DNA of 64,000 bases. Origin: an uncultured Prevotella sp. (GTDB lineage Bacteria; Bacteroidota; Bacteroidia; Bacteroidales; Bacteroidaceae). The stretch lies in contig URUK01000005.1 of assembly GCA_900551055.1 (NCBI GenBank), positions 62,001 to 126,000 of the forward strand, given 5' to 3'. Numbering within the stretch: position 1 is the stretch's first letter; every line of letters starts with the position of its first letter. A program made the position numbers and the translations under genes. Positions 32,665 to 40,361 of this stretch are shown here, piece by piece. The notes under the pieces were generated by a model that was given only the letters and a program-made list of their open reading frames with translations, made no database searches and was not told where the DNA came from.

Positions 32665-34533
32665 ATGAAAAGATTTATTTTTGCAGCAGCAGTGTTGTTG
32701 GCCGCAAGGGGCGCAGCGTGCGCCCAGAGCGACACCACAAGCTACTCGCTCGACAACGTTGTGGTGACGGGTACGCGCTCGGTGACCGACGTCCGCCACC
32801 TGCCCATGACCATATCGGTGGTTGACAGGCGGACGCTTACCGAGAACCAGCGCGTCAACGTGCTGCCGACTCTGTCAGAACAGGTGCCCGGCTTGTTTGT
32901 TACTTCGCGCTCGATGATGGGCTACGCCGTAAGCGACGGTGCCGCCGGAGGCATCAGCCTGCGCGGACTGGGCAGCGGAGCGGGCCGCATGATGGTGCTA
33001 ATCGACGGCCATCCGCAGTATCAAGGCATCTTCGGCCACTCCATAGCGGACTCTTACCAGACTATGATGGCGGAGCGCGTGGAGGTGCTGCGGGGGCCGG
33101 CCTCGGTGCTGTACGGCTCAAACGCCATGGGCGGAGTTGTCAACATCGTCACCCGGCAGATGCGTGCCGACGGCTCGAAAACCGACATTAACCTCGGCGC
33201 AGGCTCTTACGGTACGTTTCAAGGGGAGTTTACCAACCGCGTGAGGAAGGGCGGCTTCTACAGCGTTGTTGCCGGACAGTACGGCCGCAGCGACAACAAC
33301 CGGCCATCGATGGGCTTCGAGCAGTACGGCGGTTACCTGAAGTTGGGTTACGACTTCTCGCCGCACTGGACGGCATACGCTGACGTTGACGTGACGCATT
33401 TCAACTCGTCGTATCCTGGCAGCACTCACGAGCCGCTGCAAGAGGCGCGCCAGTGGATAACGCGTGGTGTGGCTTCGGCTGTGGTTGAGAACCACTACGG
33501 CAATACTTCGGGTGCCATAAGCGTATATCACAACTTCGGCCATCACCGCATAAACGACGGACACGCGCCTGGCGAGGATGCGCAGACCGACTTTTTCCTG
33601 TCAGACGACGCCCTCACGGGTTTCTCGATATACCAGAGCGCGACGTTCTTCAGGGGCAACCGCATCACCGTTGGTCTTGACTATCAGCACATCTACGGCA
33701 AGGCTTGGAATGAAGACATACTCACGGGAGCCGAGACCGGCACCATCGGCGACCACCACGAGAACGAGATTGCCGGCTACTTGGACTTCCGGCAGGACTT
33801 GTTCAGCTGGCTCACGGTTGATGCCGGGGTGCGTGTTGACCATCATTCGCAGAGCGGAACGGAATGGGTGCCGCAGGGAGGACTGGTGTTCCGCGTAGTA
33901 CGTGACGGCGAACTGAAGGCCATGGTGAGCAAAGGCTTCCGCAATCCGACCATCCGCGAGATGTATCTTTGGCGTCCGGCAAACGACGGTTTGCGTCCTG
34001 AACGCACGATGAATTACGAGCTTTCATGGAAGCAAAGGCTCATGGGAGGCGGCTTCTCGTATGGTGTGAACCTGTTTTACATCAAGGGCGACAACATAAT
34101 ACAGACCGCAGTGGTGGACAACAGGCCGATGAACGTCAACACGGGAAGCATCGAGAACTGCGGCGTTGAGGCCGAGTTTGCATGGAAAGTGAACCGCTAT
34201 TGGAGCTTGGACGGCAACTACAGCTATCTGCACATGGTCAACAAGGTGCTCGCCGCGCCTGAACATAAGGCGTATCTTGGTGCCGGTTACCGCTGCGGAA
34301 AATGGACATTGACCGGCGGATTGCAGTATATCGACGGCCTGTACACGCAGGTTGACCCTGCCGAAATACAGGAGAACTTCCTCCTGTTGAACGTCACTGC
34401 CGGTTACCGCGTGCTGCCCTGGCTCAACATCTGGGCAAAAGGCGAGAACCTGCTGGCGCAGAAATACGAAATCAACTATGGCTACCCGATGCCTAAGGCG
34501 ACATTCATGGGTGGCGTGAATATTAATATTTAA
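32665..34533 (+). CDS. TonB-dependent receptor
   Basis: A 622-residue outer-membrane receptor. Signal peptide to about residue 20 (AACAQ); TonB box and plug: SLDNVVVTGTRSVTDVRHLPMTISVVD, ISLRGLGSGAGRMMVLIDGHPQYQGIFGHS, and AERVEVLRGPASVLYGSNAMGGVVNIVTRQ. The C-terminal barrel ends GGVNINI. It resembles iron- or haem-type receptors (CirA/HmuR-like), but ligand residues cannot be assigned. ATG at 32665 is preferred to the TTG one codon earlier. It lies between DUF362 and tatA, so it may bring in the substrate or cofactor for the Tat-exported enzymes. Confidence 0.88.
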   Translation: MKRFIFAAAVLLAARGAACAQSDTTSYSLDNVVVTGTRSVTDVRHLPMTISVVDRRTLTENQRVNVLPTLSEQVPGLFVTSRSMMGYAVSDGAAGGISLRGLGSGAGRMMVLIDGHPQYQGIFGHSIADSYQTMMAERVEVLRGPASVLYGSNAMGGVVNIVTRQMRADGSKTDINLGAGSYGTFQGEFTNRVRKGGFYSVVAGQYGRSDNNRPSMGFEQYGGYLKLGYDFSPHWTAYADVDVTHFNSSYPGSTHEPLQEARQWITRGVASAVVENHYGNTSGAISVYHNFGHHRINDGHAPGEDAQTDFFLSDDALTGFSIYQSATFFRGNRITVGLDYQHIYGKAWNEDILTGAETGTIGDHHENEIAGYLDFRQDLFSWLTVDAGVRVDHHSQSGTEWVPQGGLVFRVVRDGELKAMVSKGFRNPTIREMYLWRPANDGLRPERTMNYELSWKQRLMGGGFSYGVNLFYIKGDNIIQTAVVDNRPMNVNTGSIENCGVEAEFAWKVNRYWSLDGNYSYLHMVNKVLAAPEHKAYLGAGYRCGKWTLTGGLQYIDGLYTQVDPAEIQENFLLLNVTAGYRVLPWLNIWAKGENLLAQKYEINYGYPMPKATFMGGVNINI

Positions 34534-34536
34534 TTA

Positions 34537-34640
34537 AAAGCAGACAAGCAACAAGGGACAAGCAGACAAGATGAAGTGCTTTGAAGTCATACTCGATAAA
34601 GGTAAAAACCTTGTCAACTTGTAACTTGTTACTTGTCAAC
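34537..34640. repeat. variable-arm hairpin, GACAAG type (intergenic)
   Basis: The left arm has GCAGACAAG words (34537-34570) and the right arm CTTGTCAACTTGTAACTTG (34609-34640). The loop begins GATGAAGTGCTTTGAAG. Same arm vocabulary as the four in-gene copies, here between two genes. Confidence 0.82.
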
Positions 34641-34654
34641 TAAAAGGAAACATT

Positions 34655-34831
34655 ATGGGAATAGGTATGCAGGAAATCCTCGTCATCGCACTGCTTGTGC
34701 TGCTGTTTTTCGGCGGAAAGAAAATACCCGAACTGATGAAGGGCTTGGGCAAGGGTGTAAGGAGCTTCAAGGACGGGATGAACGGAAAGCTTGACGACGA
34801 ACAGGAAGAGCCAAAGAAGAAGGATGAATGA
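34655..34831 (+). CDS. tatA: Sec-independent translocase protein TatA/E
   Basis: A 58-residue TatA-type protein: one N-terminal membrane helix (EILVIALLVLLFF), the FGG hinge at residues 19-21, an amphipathic helix (KKIPELMKGLGKGVRSFKDGM) and a charged tail (EEPKKKDE). It oligomerises to form the pore for folded proteins with twin-arginine signals. No TatB is nearby, which is usual in Bacteroidetes where TatA may serve both roles. The last 8 bp overlap tatC. The presence of tat genes next to two genes with RR motifs indicates a dedicated export line. Confidence 0.92.
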   Translation: MGIGMQEILVIALLVLLFFGGKKIPELMKGLGKGVRSFKDGMNGKLDDEQEEPKKKDE

Positions 34832-35615
34832 CGACGGCGCGCTGACGTTTTGGGAGCATCTTGACGTGCTACGCGGCAGTCTTATCCGCATGTTGGCGGC
34901 CGCCGTGGCCGCAGGTGTCGTGGCTTTCGTGTTGAAGGACTGGCTGTTTGCGGTGGTGCTTGCGCCTGCCGACGGAACGTTTGTCACGTACAGGCTGCTT
35001 GGTGTAGAGCCGTTCACCATACAATTGGTCAACACCGGGCTTACCGAACAGTTTATGATACATATGAAGGTGGCGCTTGTCGCTGGCGTGCTGATGGCTT
35101 CACCTTATATATTATATGTGCTGTTCCGCTTCATTTCGCCAGCGCTTTACGACAACGAACGGCGTTATTCGGTGTGTTTGACCGTCGCTGCATACGCTAT
35201 GTTCCTCGTCGGGCTGCTCGTCAATTATTTTGTTGTCTTCCCGTTGACCGTCCGTTTCCTCGGCACTTACTCCGTCAGTGCCGATGTTGAGAACTTACTG
35301 ACTATCAGTTCGTATGTTGACACGCTGGCAATGATGAGCCTTGTGTTCGGCATAGTCTTTGAAATCCCGGTTGTTTGCTGGCTTCTGGCCCGCTTCGGTC
35401 TGCTGAAGGCCGCATGGATGGGCCGTTACCGCAAGCATGCTGTGATTGCAATAGTGGCGGTGGCGGCGGTAATCACGCCCACGTCTGACGTGTTCACGCT
35501 GCTGCTTGTGTCGCTTCCAATCTGGCTGTTGTACGAGGTTAGCGTTGTGATAGTCAGGTTTACAGAGAAAAAGAAAGCATTAAACGACAATAAAAATACA
35601 ATGACATTATGTTGA
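34824..35615 (+). CDS. tatC: Sec-independent translocase protein TatC
   Basis: A 263-residue, six-helix inner-membrane receptor for twin-arginine signal peptides. It shows the N-terminal FWEHLDVLRGSLIR motif (family consensus hLxELRxRL), the FxxFxxxAL-type stretch FRFISPALYDNERR, and the P-V-C region FEIPVVCWLLARFGL, then RYRKHAVIAIVAVAAVITPTSD. Start at ATG 34824, where tatC overlaps tatA by 8 bp; the frame upstream belongs to tatA. Its 3' end overlaps the Fe-S gene by 7 bp, so tatA, tatC and the Fe-S gene are translationally coupled. Confidence 0.93.
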   Translation: MNDDGALTFWEHLDVLRGSLIRMLAAAVAAGVVAFVLKDWLFAVVLAPADGTFVTYRLLGVEPFTIQLVNTGLTEQFMIHMKVALVAGVLMASPYILYVLFRFISPALYDNERRYSVCLTVAAYAMFLVGLLVNYFVVFPLTVRFLGTYSVSADVENLLTISSYVDTLAMMSLVFGIVFEIPVVCWLLARFGLLKAAWMGRYRKHAVIAIVAVAAVITPTSDVFTLLLVSLPIWLLYEVSVVIVRFTEKKKALNDNKNTMTLC

Positions 35616-37177
35616 AGAAAATAAGGACAACCTTGGCTTTGGTGGTGTTCGTGCTTATAACGCTGCTGTTTTTAGACGTTACGGGCACGCTGCACGCATG
35701 GTTGGGATGGCTCGCCAAGATACAGTTTTGGCCTGCCTTTTATGCCCTGAACATAGGTGTTGTGGCGGTGTTGGTCGTCCTTACGCTTGTGTTCGGGCGC
35801 ATTTACTGCTCTGTAATCTGTCCTTTGGGCATCATGCAGGACGTTGTTTCGTGGCTGCATGGCCGCCGGAAGCGCAACAGGTTTACTTATTCAAAGGAAA
35901 AGAAATGTCTGCGCTACGGCATGTTGGGCGTGTTCATCATCTCGGCTGTCGCCGGAATTAACGCCATCGTGTCGTTACTTGCTCCATACAGTTCATACGG
36001 ACGCATCGCAAGCAGCCTGTTCAAGCCGGTTTATGAGGCAGGAAACAACGTGCTGGCAAGCATCGCAGAGCACTTCAACAGCTACGCTTTCTACAGCGTT
36101 GACGTGTGGATGAAGAGCCTGCCCACGCTGATTATCGCTTCGGTGACGTTCGTCGCCATCGTAATCCTTGCCTGGCGAGGCGGCAGGACATACTGCAACA
36201 CCATCTGTCCGGTAGGAACAATCCTCAGCTTTCTTGCCCGTTTTTCGTGGTTCAAGGTGCGGATTGACAGCAGCAAGTGTGTAAACTGTGGCTTGTGTAC
36301 GAAGAATTGCAAGGCGTCGGCCATCGACTTCAAGAACCATAAGATAGACTATAGCCGCTGTGTAGTGTGCGGTGACTGCCTCGGCAAGTGCCACAAGGGA
36401 GCATTGAGCTTTACGAGTGGACGAGCAGACAAGTCAACAAGTGGACGAGTAGACAAGTTAACGAGTCAACAAGTGGACAAGCAGACAAGCGGACAAGCAG
36501 ACAATGCAAATCTCCTGGTCAACTCGTCAACTCGTAACTCGTCTGCTGACAATGGCCGCCGCTCGTTCCTTTTGGCTGCAGCCATTGCCACGACGGGTGC
36601 AGCATTGGCACAGGAGAAGAAGAAGGTTGACGGCGGACTGGCTGCCATAGAGGACAAGATAGCCCCCGAAAGGCTCACACCGCTGACGCCTCCCGGCTCG
36701 ATGTCGGCGCAGCATTTCGCCCAGCACTGCACGGCCTGCCAGCTTTGCGTGTCAACATGTCCCAACGGCGTGCTGCGTCCGTCGACGGATTTGTCGAAGT
36801 TCATGCAGCCCACAATGTCTTATGAGCGCGGATATTGCCGTCCGGAGTGTACCAAGTGCGGCGAAGTTTGTCCCACCGGGGCAATCAAGCCCATCACACG
36901 GGCGGACAAGTCGGCAACGCAAATAGGTCACGCGGTATGGATTAAGAAGAACTGCGTGCCCCTGACAGACGGCGTTGAGTGTGGAAACTGCGCACGCCAT
37001 TGCCCTGCCGGTGCTATACAGATGGTGCCGTCAGACCCCAAGAACGGGCAATCGCCTAAGATACCGCTTGTCAACGAGGCCCGCTGCATAGGCTGCGGAG
37101 CGTGTGAGAACCTGTGCCCGGCGCGTCCGTTCAGCGCAATCTACGTTGAGGGTCACGAGGTGCATAGGGAGATTTAA
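35609..37177 (+). CDS. NapH/NapG-like 4Fe-4S fusion protein with internal Tat motif
   Basis: A 522-residue membrane ferredoxin. Residues 1-220 form a NapH-like membrane part with two CxxxCP loops (RIYCSVICPLGIMQD, RTYCNTICPVGTILS). Two 4Fe-4S motifs follow (CVNCGLCTKNC, CVVCGDCLGKC). Residues 269-314 are the repeat-encoded linker. Next comes an internal twin-arginine motif with a hydrophobic stretch (RRSFLLAAAIATTGAALA) and a NapG/MauM-like domain with further clusters (CTACQLCVSTCP, CTKCGEVCP, CGNCARHCP, CIGCGACENLCP). NapH and NapG are normally separate proteins that pass electrons from quinol to the periplasm. Here both halves are one chain, joined exactly at a repeat. The ATG overlaps tatC. 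Confidence 0.88.
   Translation: MLKKIRTTLALVVFVLITLLFLDVTGTLHAWLGWLAKIQFWPAFYALNIGVVAVLVVLTLVFGRIYCSVICPLGIMQDVVSWLHGRRKRNRFTYSKEKKCLRYGMLGVFIISAVAGINAIVSLLAPYSSYGRIASSLFKPVYEAGNNVLASIAEHFNSYAFYSVDVWMKSLPTLIIASVTFVAIVILAWRGGRTYCNTICPVGTILSFLARFSWFKVRIDSSKCVNCGLCTKNCKASAIDFKNHKIDYSRCVVCGDCLGKCHKGALSFTSGRADKSTSGRVDKLTSQQVDKQTSGQADNANLLVNSSTRNSSADNGRRSFLLAAAIATTGAALAQEKKKVDGGLAAIEDKIAPERLTPLTPPGSMSAQHFAQHCTACQLCVSTCPNGVLRPSTDLSKFMQPTMSYERGYCRPECTKCGEVCPTGAIKPITRADKSATQIGHAVWIKKNCVPLTDGVECGNCARHCPAGAIQMVPSDPKNGQSPKIPLVNEARCIGCGACENLCPARPFSAIYVEGHEVHREI
36413..36550. repeat. in-gene variable-arm element, GACAAG type (Fe-S fusion protein)
   Basis: 138 bp, a multiple of three. The left part is 8-nt words (GTGGACAA, GCAGACAA) that read as 8-residue peptide repeats (TSGRADKS, TSGRVDKL, TSQQVDKQ, TSGQADNA). 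Then comes ACAATGCAAATCTCC and a complementary right arm (AACTCGTCTGCTGAC). It is translated in frame as residues 269-314. Confidence 0.9.
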
Positions 37178-37281
37178 GTGAAGAATGAATAACGAAGAGT
37201 GAAGAATTAAATTGCAGGTTAATTCCGCTTTTTGGTTCATATAACATTACTTGTAAAGCAATCATTGTACAGGCGCCGTGC

Positions 37282-37369
37282 AAAAGACGGTCTTTCACAC
37301 TGTAAAAGGCCGTCTTTCAGCCCCTAAAACACGGTCTTTCGGACGACAAAAGGCCACCTTTTAGAAGCC
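37282..37369. repeat. 22-bp-period palindromic element, copy 10
   Basis: Cores at 37282, 37304, 37326 and 37348, exact period. It lies within the putative Tat/Fe-S operon, between two of its genes. Confidence 0.9.
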
Positions 37370-37451
37370 GATGCGTAAGGCGTTGAAATACAGGGGATTA
37401 CGAAACATAAACAAAAAGGATGGAAGTGAGTACATGGCAGGCATCCAACAA

Positions 37452-37516
37452 TGCATTTGTCTTTAACTCCTAAGCTCCCGAAGGGAGCGATAACTTCCTT
37501 AACTTCTTTAACTTCT
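37452..37516. repeat. half hairpin element, GGAGTTAA type
   Basis: Only the right side is present: CAACAATGCATTTGTCTTTAACTCC carries the loop motif in minus orientation, followed by repeated AACTTCTTT words. It includes a CTCCC-GAA-GGGAG mini-hairpin. It ends 12 bp before the reductase start. Confidence 0.65.
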
Positions 37517-37528
37517 AATAAAAGAATC

Positions 37529-39001
37529 ATGGCAAAAGACATATCAAGACGCAACTTCCTCAAGGCTCTCGGAGGCGGTGCCGTGGCTTCGTCGGCGCTG
37601 CTTACGGCGTGCAAGGACGGAAGGCAGGCTTCGGCTTCGGCACAAGAGCCGGAGAAAGGGAAGATGACATACAGGGTGAACCCCAAGACAAAGGACAAGG
37701 TTTCGCTGTTAGGCTACGGCATGATGCGCCTGCCAGCGCAGGGCGAAGACAAGGCTTCGGCGCGCGAACTGGAAGAAACGCCGATTGACCAGGAGATGGT
37801 TAACCGGCAGGTTGACTACGCCATCGAGCACGGAGTGAACTATTTTGACACGTCACCTGCTTACTGCCAGGGCATGTCTGAGCACGCTACGGGCATAGCT
37901 TTGAGCCGTCATAAGCGTTCGGAGTTCTTCATCGCCACGAAGATGTCGAACTTCTCGCCCGAAACCCAGACGCGCGAAGGCTCGATAGAGATGTTCGAAA
38001 ACTCGCTGAAAGAGCTTCAGGTTGACTACATTGACTACCTTCTGCTTCACGGCATAGGCATGGGCAACGACGCGCTTGCCGAGTTCAATCACCGTTATAT
38101 GGACAACGGCATACTCGACTGGCTCGTAGAGCAGCGCGAGAAAGGCCGCATACGCAACCTCGGCTTCTCGTATCACGGCGACGTGAAGATATATGACATG
38201 CTGCTCAAGTGGCACGACGAGGGCCGTTACCACTGGGACTTCGCACAGATAGAGCTGAACTATCTCGACTGGAACTATGCCGATGAAATCAACCCGAGGA
38301 ACACTGACGCCGTGTATTTGTACGGCGAACTGAAGAAGCGCGGCATACCTGCGGTAATCATGGAGCCGCTGCTGGGAGGCCGTCTGGCCAACGTTCCCGA
38401 CAATATCGTTGCCAAGATGAAGGAGCGCGAGCCTGAAAAGAGCGTGGCATCGTGGGCTTTCCGCTTCGCCGGAACACCCGACGGAGTGCTTACCGTGCTG
38501 TCGGGCATGACTTATATGGAGCACCTCCGCGAGAACCTTTGCACCTATTCGCCGCTCAAACCGCTGACCGATGACGAGCAGAAGTTCCTCATGGAGATAG
38601 CCGACGACATCTACAACCTCAAGACTATACCGTGCAACGAGTGCAACTACTGCATGCCTTGTCCTTACGGAATAGACATTCCGGCGGTGCTTTCGCACTA
38701 TAACAAGTGCATAAAGGAGGGCAACATGCCTGTAGTAGACAAGCAGACAAGTAAACAAGCAGACAAGCAAGAGGAACTTGTCAACTCGTCTGCTCGTGCC
38801 TCGTCTGCTGAACAACGTGAGTACAGGCGTGCCCGCCGTGCCTTCCTCGTGGGCTATGACCGCAGCGTTCCTCGTCTCCGCCAGGCCAGCCACTGCATAG
38901 GCTGCGGCCAATGTGTGGGCCATTGCCCCCAGCGTATAGACATACCGAAGGAGATGCAACGTATAGACAGGTTTGTGGAGACGTTGAAACAGGACGTGTA
39001 G
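37529..39001 (+). CDS. Tat-exported aldo/keto reductase with 4Fe-4S domain
   Basis: A 490-residue protein. The signal has a twin-arginine motif (SRRNFLKALGGGAVASSALLTAC) ending in a lipobox-like LTAC, so it is probably a Tat-exported lipoprotein. Residues about 45-340 are an aldo/keto reductase barrel: LGYGMMRLP, NYFDTSPAYCQG (tyrosine site), LQVDYIDYLLLHGIG and GVLTVLSGM. The tail holds 4Fe-4S-type motifs, CNECNYCMPCPYGIDIP and CIGCGQCVGHCPQRIDIP, split by the repeat-encoded residues about 403-428. ATG 37529 is chosen because the RR motif begins there. It resembles the common Fe-S-linked AKR family but is exported. Electrons could come from the fusion protein upstream. Confidence 0.88.
   Translation: MAKDISRRNFLKALGGGAVASSALLTACKDGRQASASAQEPEKGKMTYRVNPKTKDKVSLLGYGMMRLPAQGEDKASARELEETPIDQEMVNRQVDYAIEHGVNYFDTSPAYCQGMSEHATGIALSRHKRSEFFIATKMSNFSPETQTREGSIEMFENSLKELQVDYIDYLLLHGIGMGNDALAEFNHRYMDNGILDWLVEQREKGRIRNLGFSYHGDVKIYDMLLKWHDEGRYHWDFAQIELNYLDWNYADEINPRNTDAVYLYGELKKRGIPAVIMEPLLGGRLANVPDNIVAKMKEREPEKSVASWAFRFAGTPDGVLTVLSGMTYMEHLRENLCTYSPLKPLTDDEQKFLMEIADDIYNLKTIPCNECNYCMPCPYGIDIPAVLSHYNKCIKEGNMPVVDKQTSKQADKQEELVNSSARASSAEQREYRRARRAFLVGYDRSVPRLRQASHCIGCGQCVGHCPQRIDIPKEMQRIDRFVETLKQDV
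38735..38811. repeat. in-gene variable-arm element, GACAAG type (aldo/keto reductase)
   Basis: GTAGACAA and GCAGACAA words, then the complement CTTGTC/CTCGTCTGC. It reads in frame as VDKQTSKQADKQ, then ELVNSSARASSA, and lies exactly between the two cysteine clusters. The loop is almost absent, so this may be a shortened copy. Confidence 0.87.
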
Positions 39002-39014
39002 TCTGTGAATTTAA

Positions 39015-39138
39015 AGAATGTATAGAAGTTAAAGAAGTTACAGCCATTACTCTTATGGTTAATAAATAGCAGGGCATTTGGCTTTAACTTCTAACGAGCG
39101 TAGCGAGTGATAACTTCCCTAACTCCTCTGACTCCTAA
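39015..39138. repeat. variable-arm hairpin, GAAGTTAA type
   Basis: Arms of GAAGTTAA words around a loop that starts GTTACAGCCATTACTCTTATG and, read from the other side, AAAGCCAAATGCCCTGC. It contains GAGCGTAGCGAG. It lies between the reductase and DUF1893 genes. Confidence 0.8.
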
Positions 39139-39144
39139 GATACG

Positions 39145-39564
39145 ATGGACAAAGAATTGATAAATGTGTTGGTTGATGAAGGCTGCCGCGGCGTTGTGCG
39201 TTCGGTTCAAGGTGAACTTAGGACGTTCAGCCGCCGCGGCGTAGCCGACCTTTTCAACCTCGTTGCTGACGAGCCGGACTTTCTGCGCGGTGCTTCAGTG
39301 GCCGACAGGGTCATCGGTCGTGGCGCGGCCTTGCTGCTTGTAAAGGGCGGCGCACGTGAGGTCTACGCCCAAGTGATAAGCTCCGGCGCGCTCGAAGTGC
39401 TCCGCAGTGCGGGCATAGAGACTTCATTCGGCAAGGAAGTGCCCAACATCATCAACCGCACCGGCACCGACATCTGTCCTGTTGAGAAGCTGACGGCCTC
39501 CACGTCGTCGCCCGACGAGGCGTATGAGAGGGTAAAACAATTCTTGAAAACCATGAATTTATAG
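39145..39564 (+). CDS. DUF1893 domain protein (cytidine-deaminase-like fold)
   Basis: A 139-residue protein matching DUF1893: residues VADRVIGRGAALLLVKGGAREVYAQVISSGALEVL and the ending VPNIINRTGTDICPVEKL. The family has a cytidine-deaminase-like fold and a conserved cysteine in the GTDICP motif; substrate unknown. No signal peptide, so it is cytoplasmic. Located between two similar hairpins and close to the redox locus. Its companion role is not known. Confidence 0.82.
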   Translation: MDKELINVLVDEGCRGVVRSVQGELRTFSRRGVADLFNLVADEPDFLRGASVADRVIGRGAALLLVKGGAREVYAQVISSGALEVLRSAGIETSFGKEVPNIINRTGTDICPVEKLTASTSSPDEAYERVKQFLKTMNL

Positions 39565-39565
39565 A

Positions 39566-39690
39566 ATGTAGAGAAGTTAAAGAAGTTACAGCCATTACCT
39601 TTTGCAGGTATCACAACTGGCAAGACATTTGGCTTTAACTCCTAACGAGCGTAGCGAGTGATAACTTCTTTAACTTCTCTAACTCCTTAA
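39566..39690. repeat. variable-arm hairpin, GAAGTTAA type
   Basis: Arms as in 39015-39138. Loop ends GTTACAGCCATTACCTTTTGC and, on the other strand, AAAGCCAAATGTCTTGCC: the clearest match to both family motifs. Confidence 0.85.
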
Positions 39691-39720
39691 AAAAATAATA
39701 TTCAACAACCAATAACAACA

Positions 39721-40233
39721 ATGAAAACAACAACATCAACTGCGGTTTATTCGTTGAATTACCGCGAAAGCAAGACTTACGCAGCCGCTGCGCTGTTCGT
39801 CGTGGGCAACATCCTGCTGCCCCAGCTGTGCCATCTCATGCCGCAGGGCGGCTTGGTGTGGCTTCCCATCTATTTCTTCACGCTCGTTGCGGCCTACAAG
39901 TACGGCCTTACGGCAGGCTTGCTTACGGCAGTCGCCTCGCCGGTAGTCAACAGCCTGCTCTTCGGAATGCCGGCAGCAACCGTGCTGCCTGTAATCCTTA
40001 CCAAGTCGGTATTGCTCGCTTTGGCGGCGGCTTTCATAGCTTCAAGGGTTCGCCGCGTGGCTTTCTGGGCTGTCGCTCTTGCCGTTGTGGCTTATCAGGG
40101 AATAGGAATGCTGGCGGAGTGGGGCATGACCGGCTCGCTCACGGCCGCCCTTCAAGACGTCCGCTTGGGCTGGCCGGGCATCCTGATGCAAGTATTCGGC
40201 GGATTCGCCGTCATGAAAATATTTAAGAAATAA
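39721..40233 (+). CDS. ECF transporter S component
   Basis: A 170-residue membrane protein with about five to six hydrophobic segments, the length and composition of an S component of an energy-coupling factor transporter. Typical are LFVVGNILLPQLCHL, the short cytoplasmic loop with Y-K-Y-G, and LLTAVASPVVNSLLFGMPAATVLPVILTKS. S components capture a vitamin or precursor and share an EcfAAT module encoded elsewhere. The ligand cannot be assigned. Following DUF1893 and the redox genes, it may import the cofactor or product of this locus, but that is inference. Confidence 0.8.
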   Translation: MKTTTSTAVYSLNYRESKTYAAAALFVVGNILLPQLCHLMPQGGLVWLPIYFFTLVAAYKYGLTAGLLTAVASPVVNSLLFGMPAATVLPVILTKSVLLALAAAFIASRVRRVAFWAVALAVVAYQGIGMLAEWGMTGSLTAALQDVRLGWPGILMQVFGGFAVMKIFKK

Positions 40234-40257
40234 CGACTTTTTAAAAGTCAGATAATT

Positions 40258-40341
40258 AAAAGAAGTCAGGCAAGTTATAGCCATCACCTTTACCGGTTGT
40301 CATCAACCAGACATTTGGCTATAACTTCCCTGACTTCTTTT
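40258..40341. repeat. variable-arm hairpin, GAAGTCAG type
   Basis: 25-bp arms (40258-40282 and 40317-40341) with one mismatch. Loop ends AGCCATCACCTTTACC and AGCCAAATGTCTGGTTG. It lies between the S component and kup (convergent). Confidence 0.9.
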
Positions 40342-40361
40342 ATTTCTACAACGTCCTTTAC

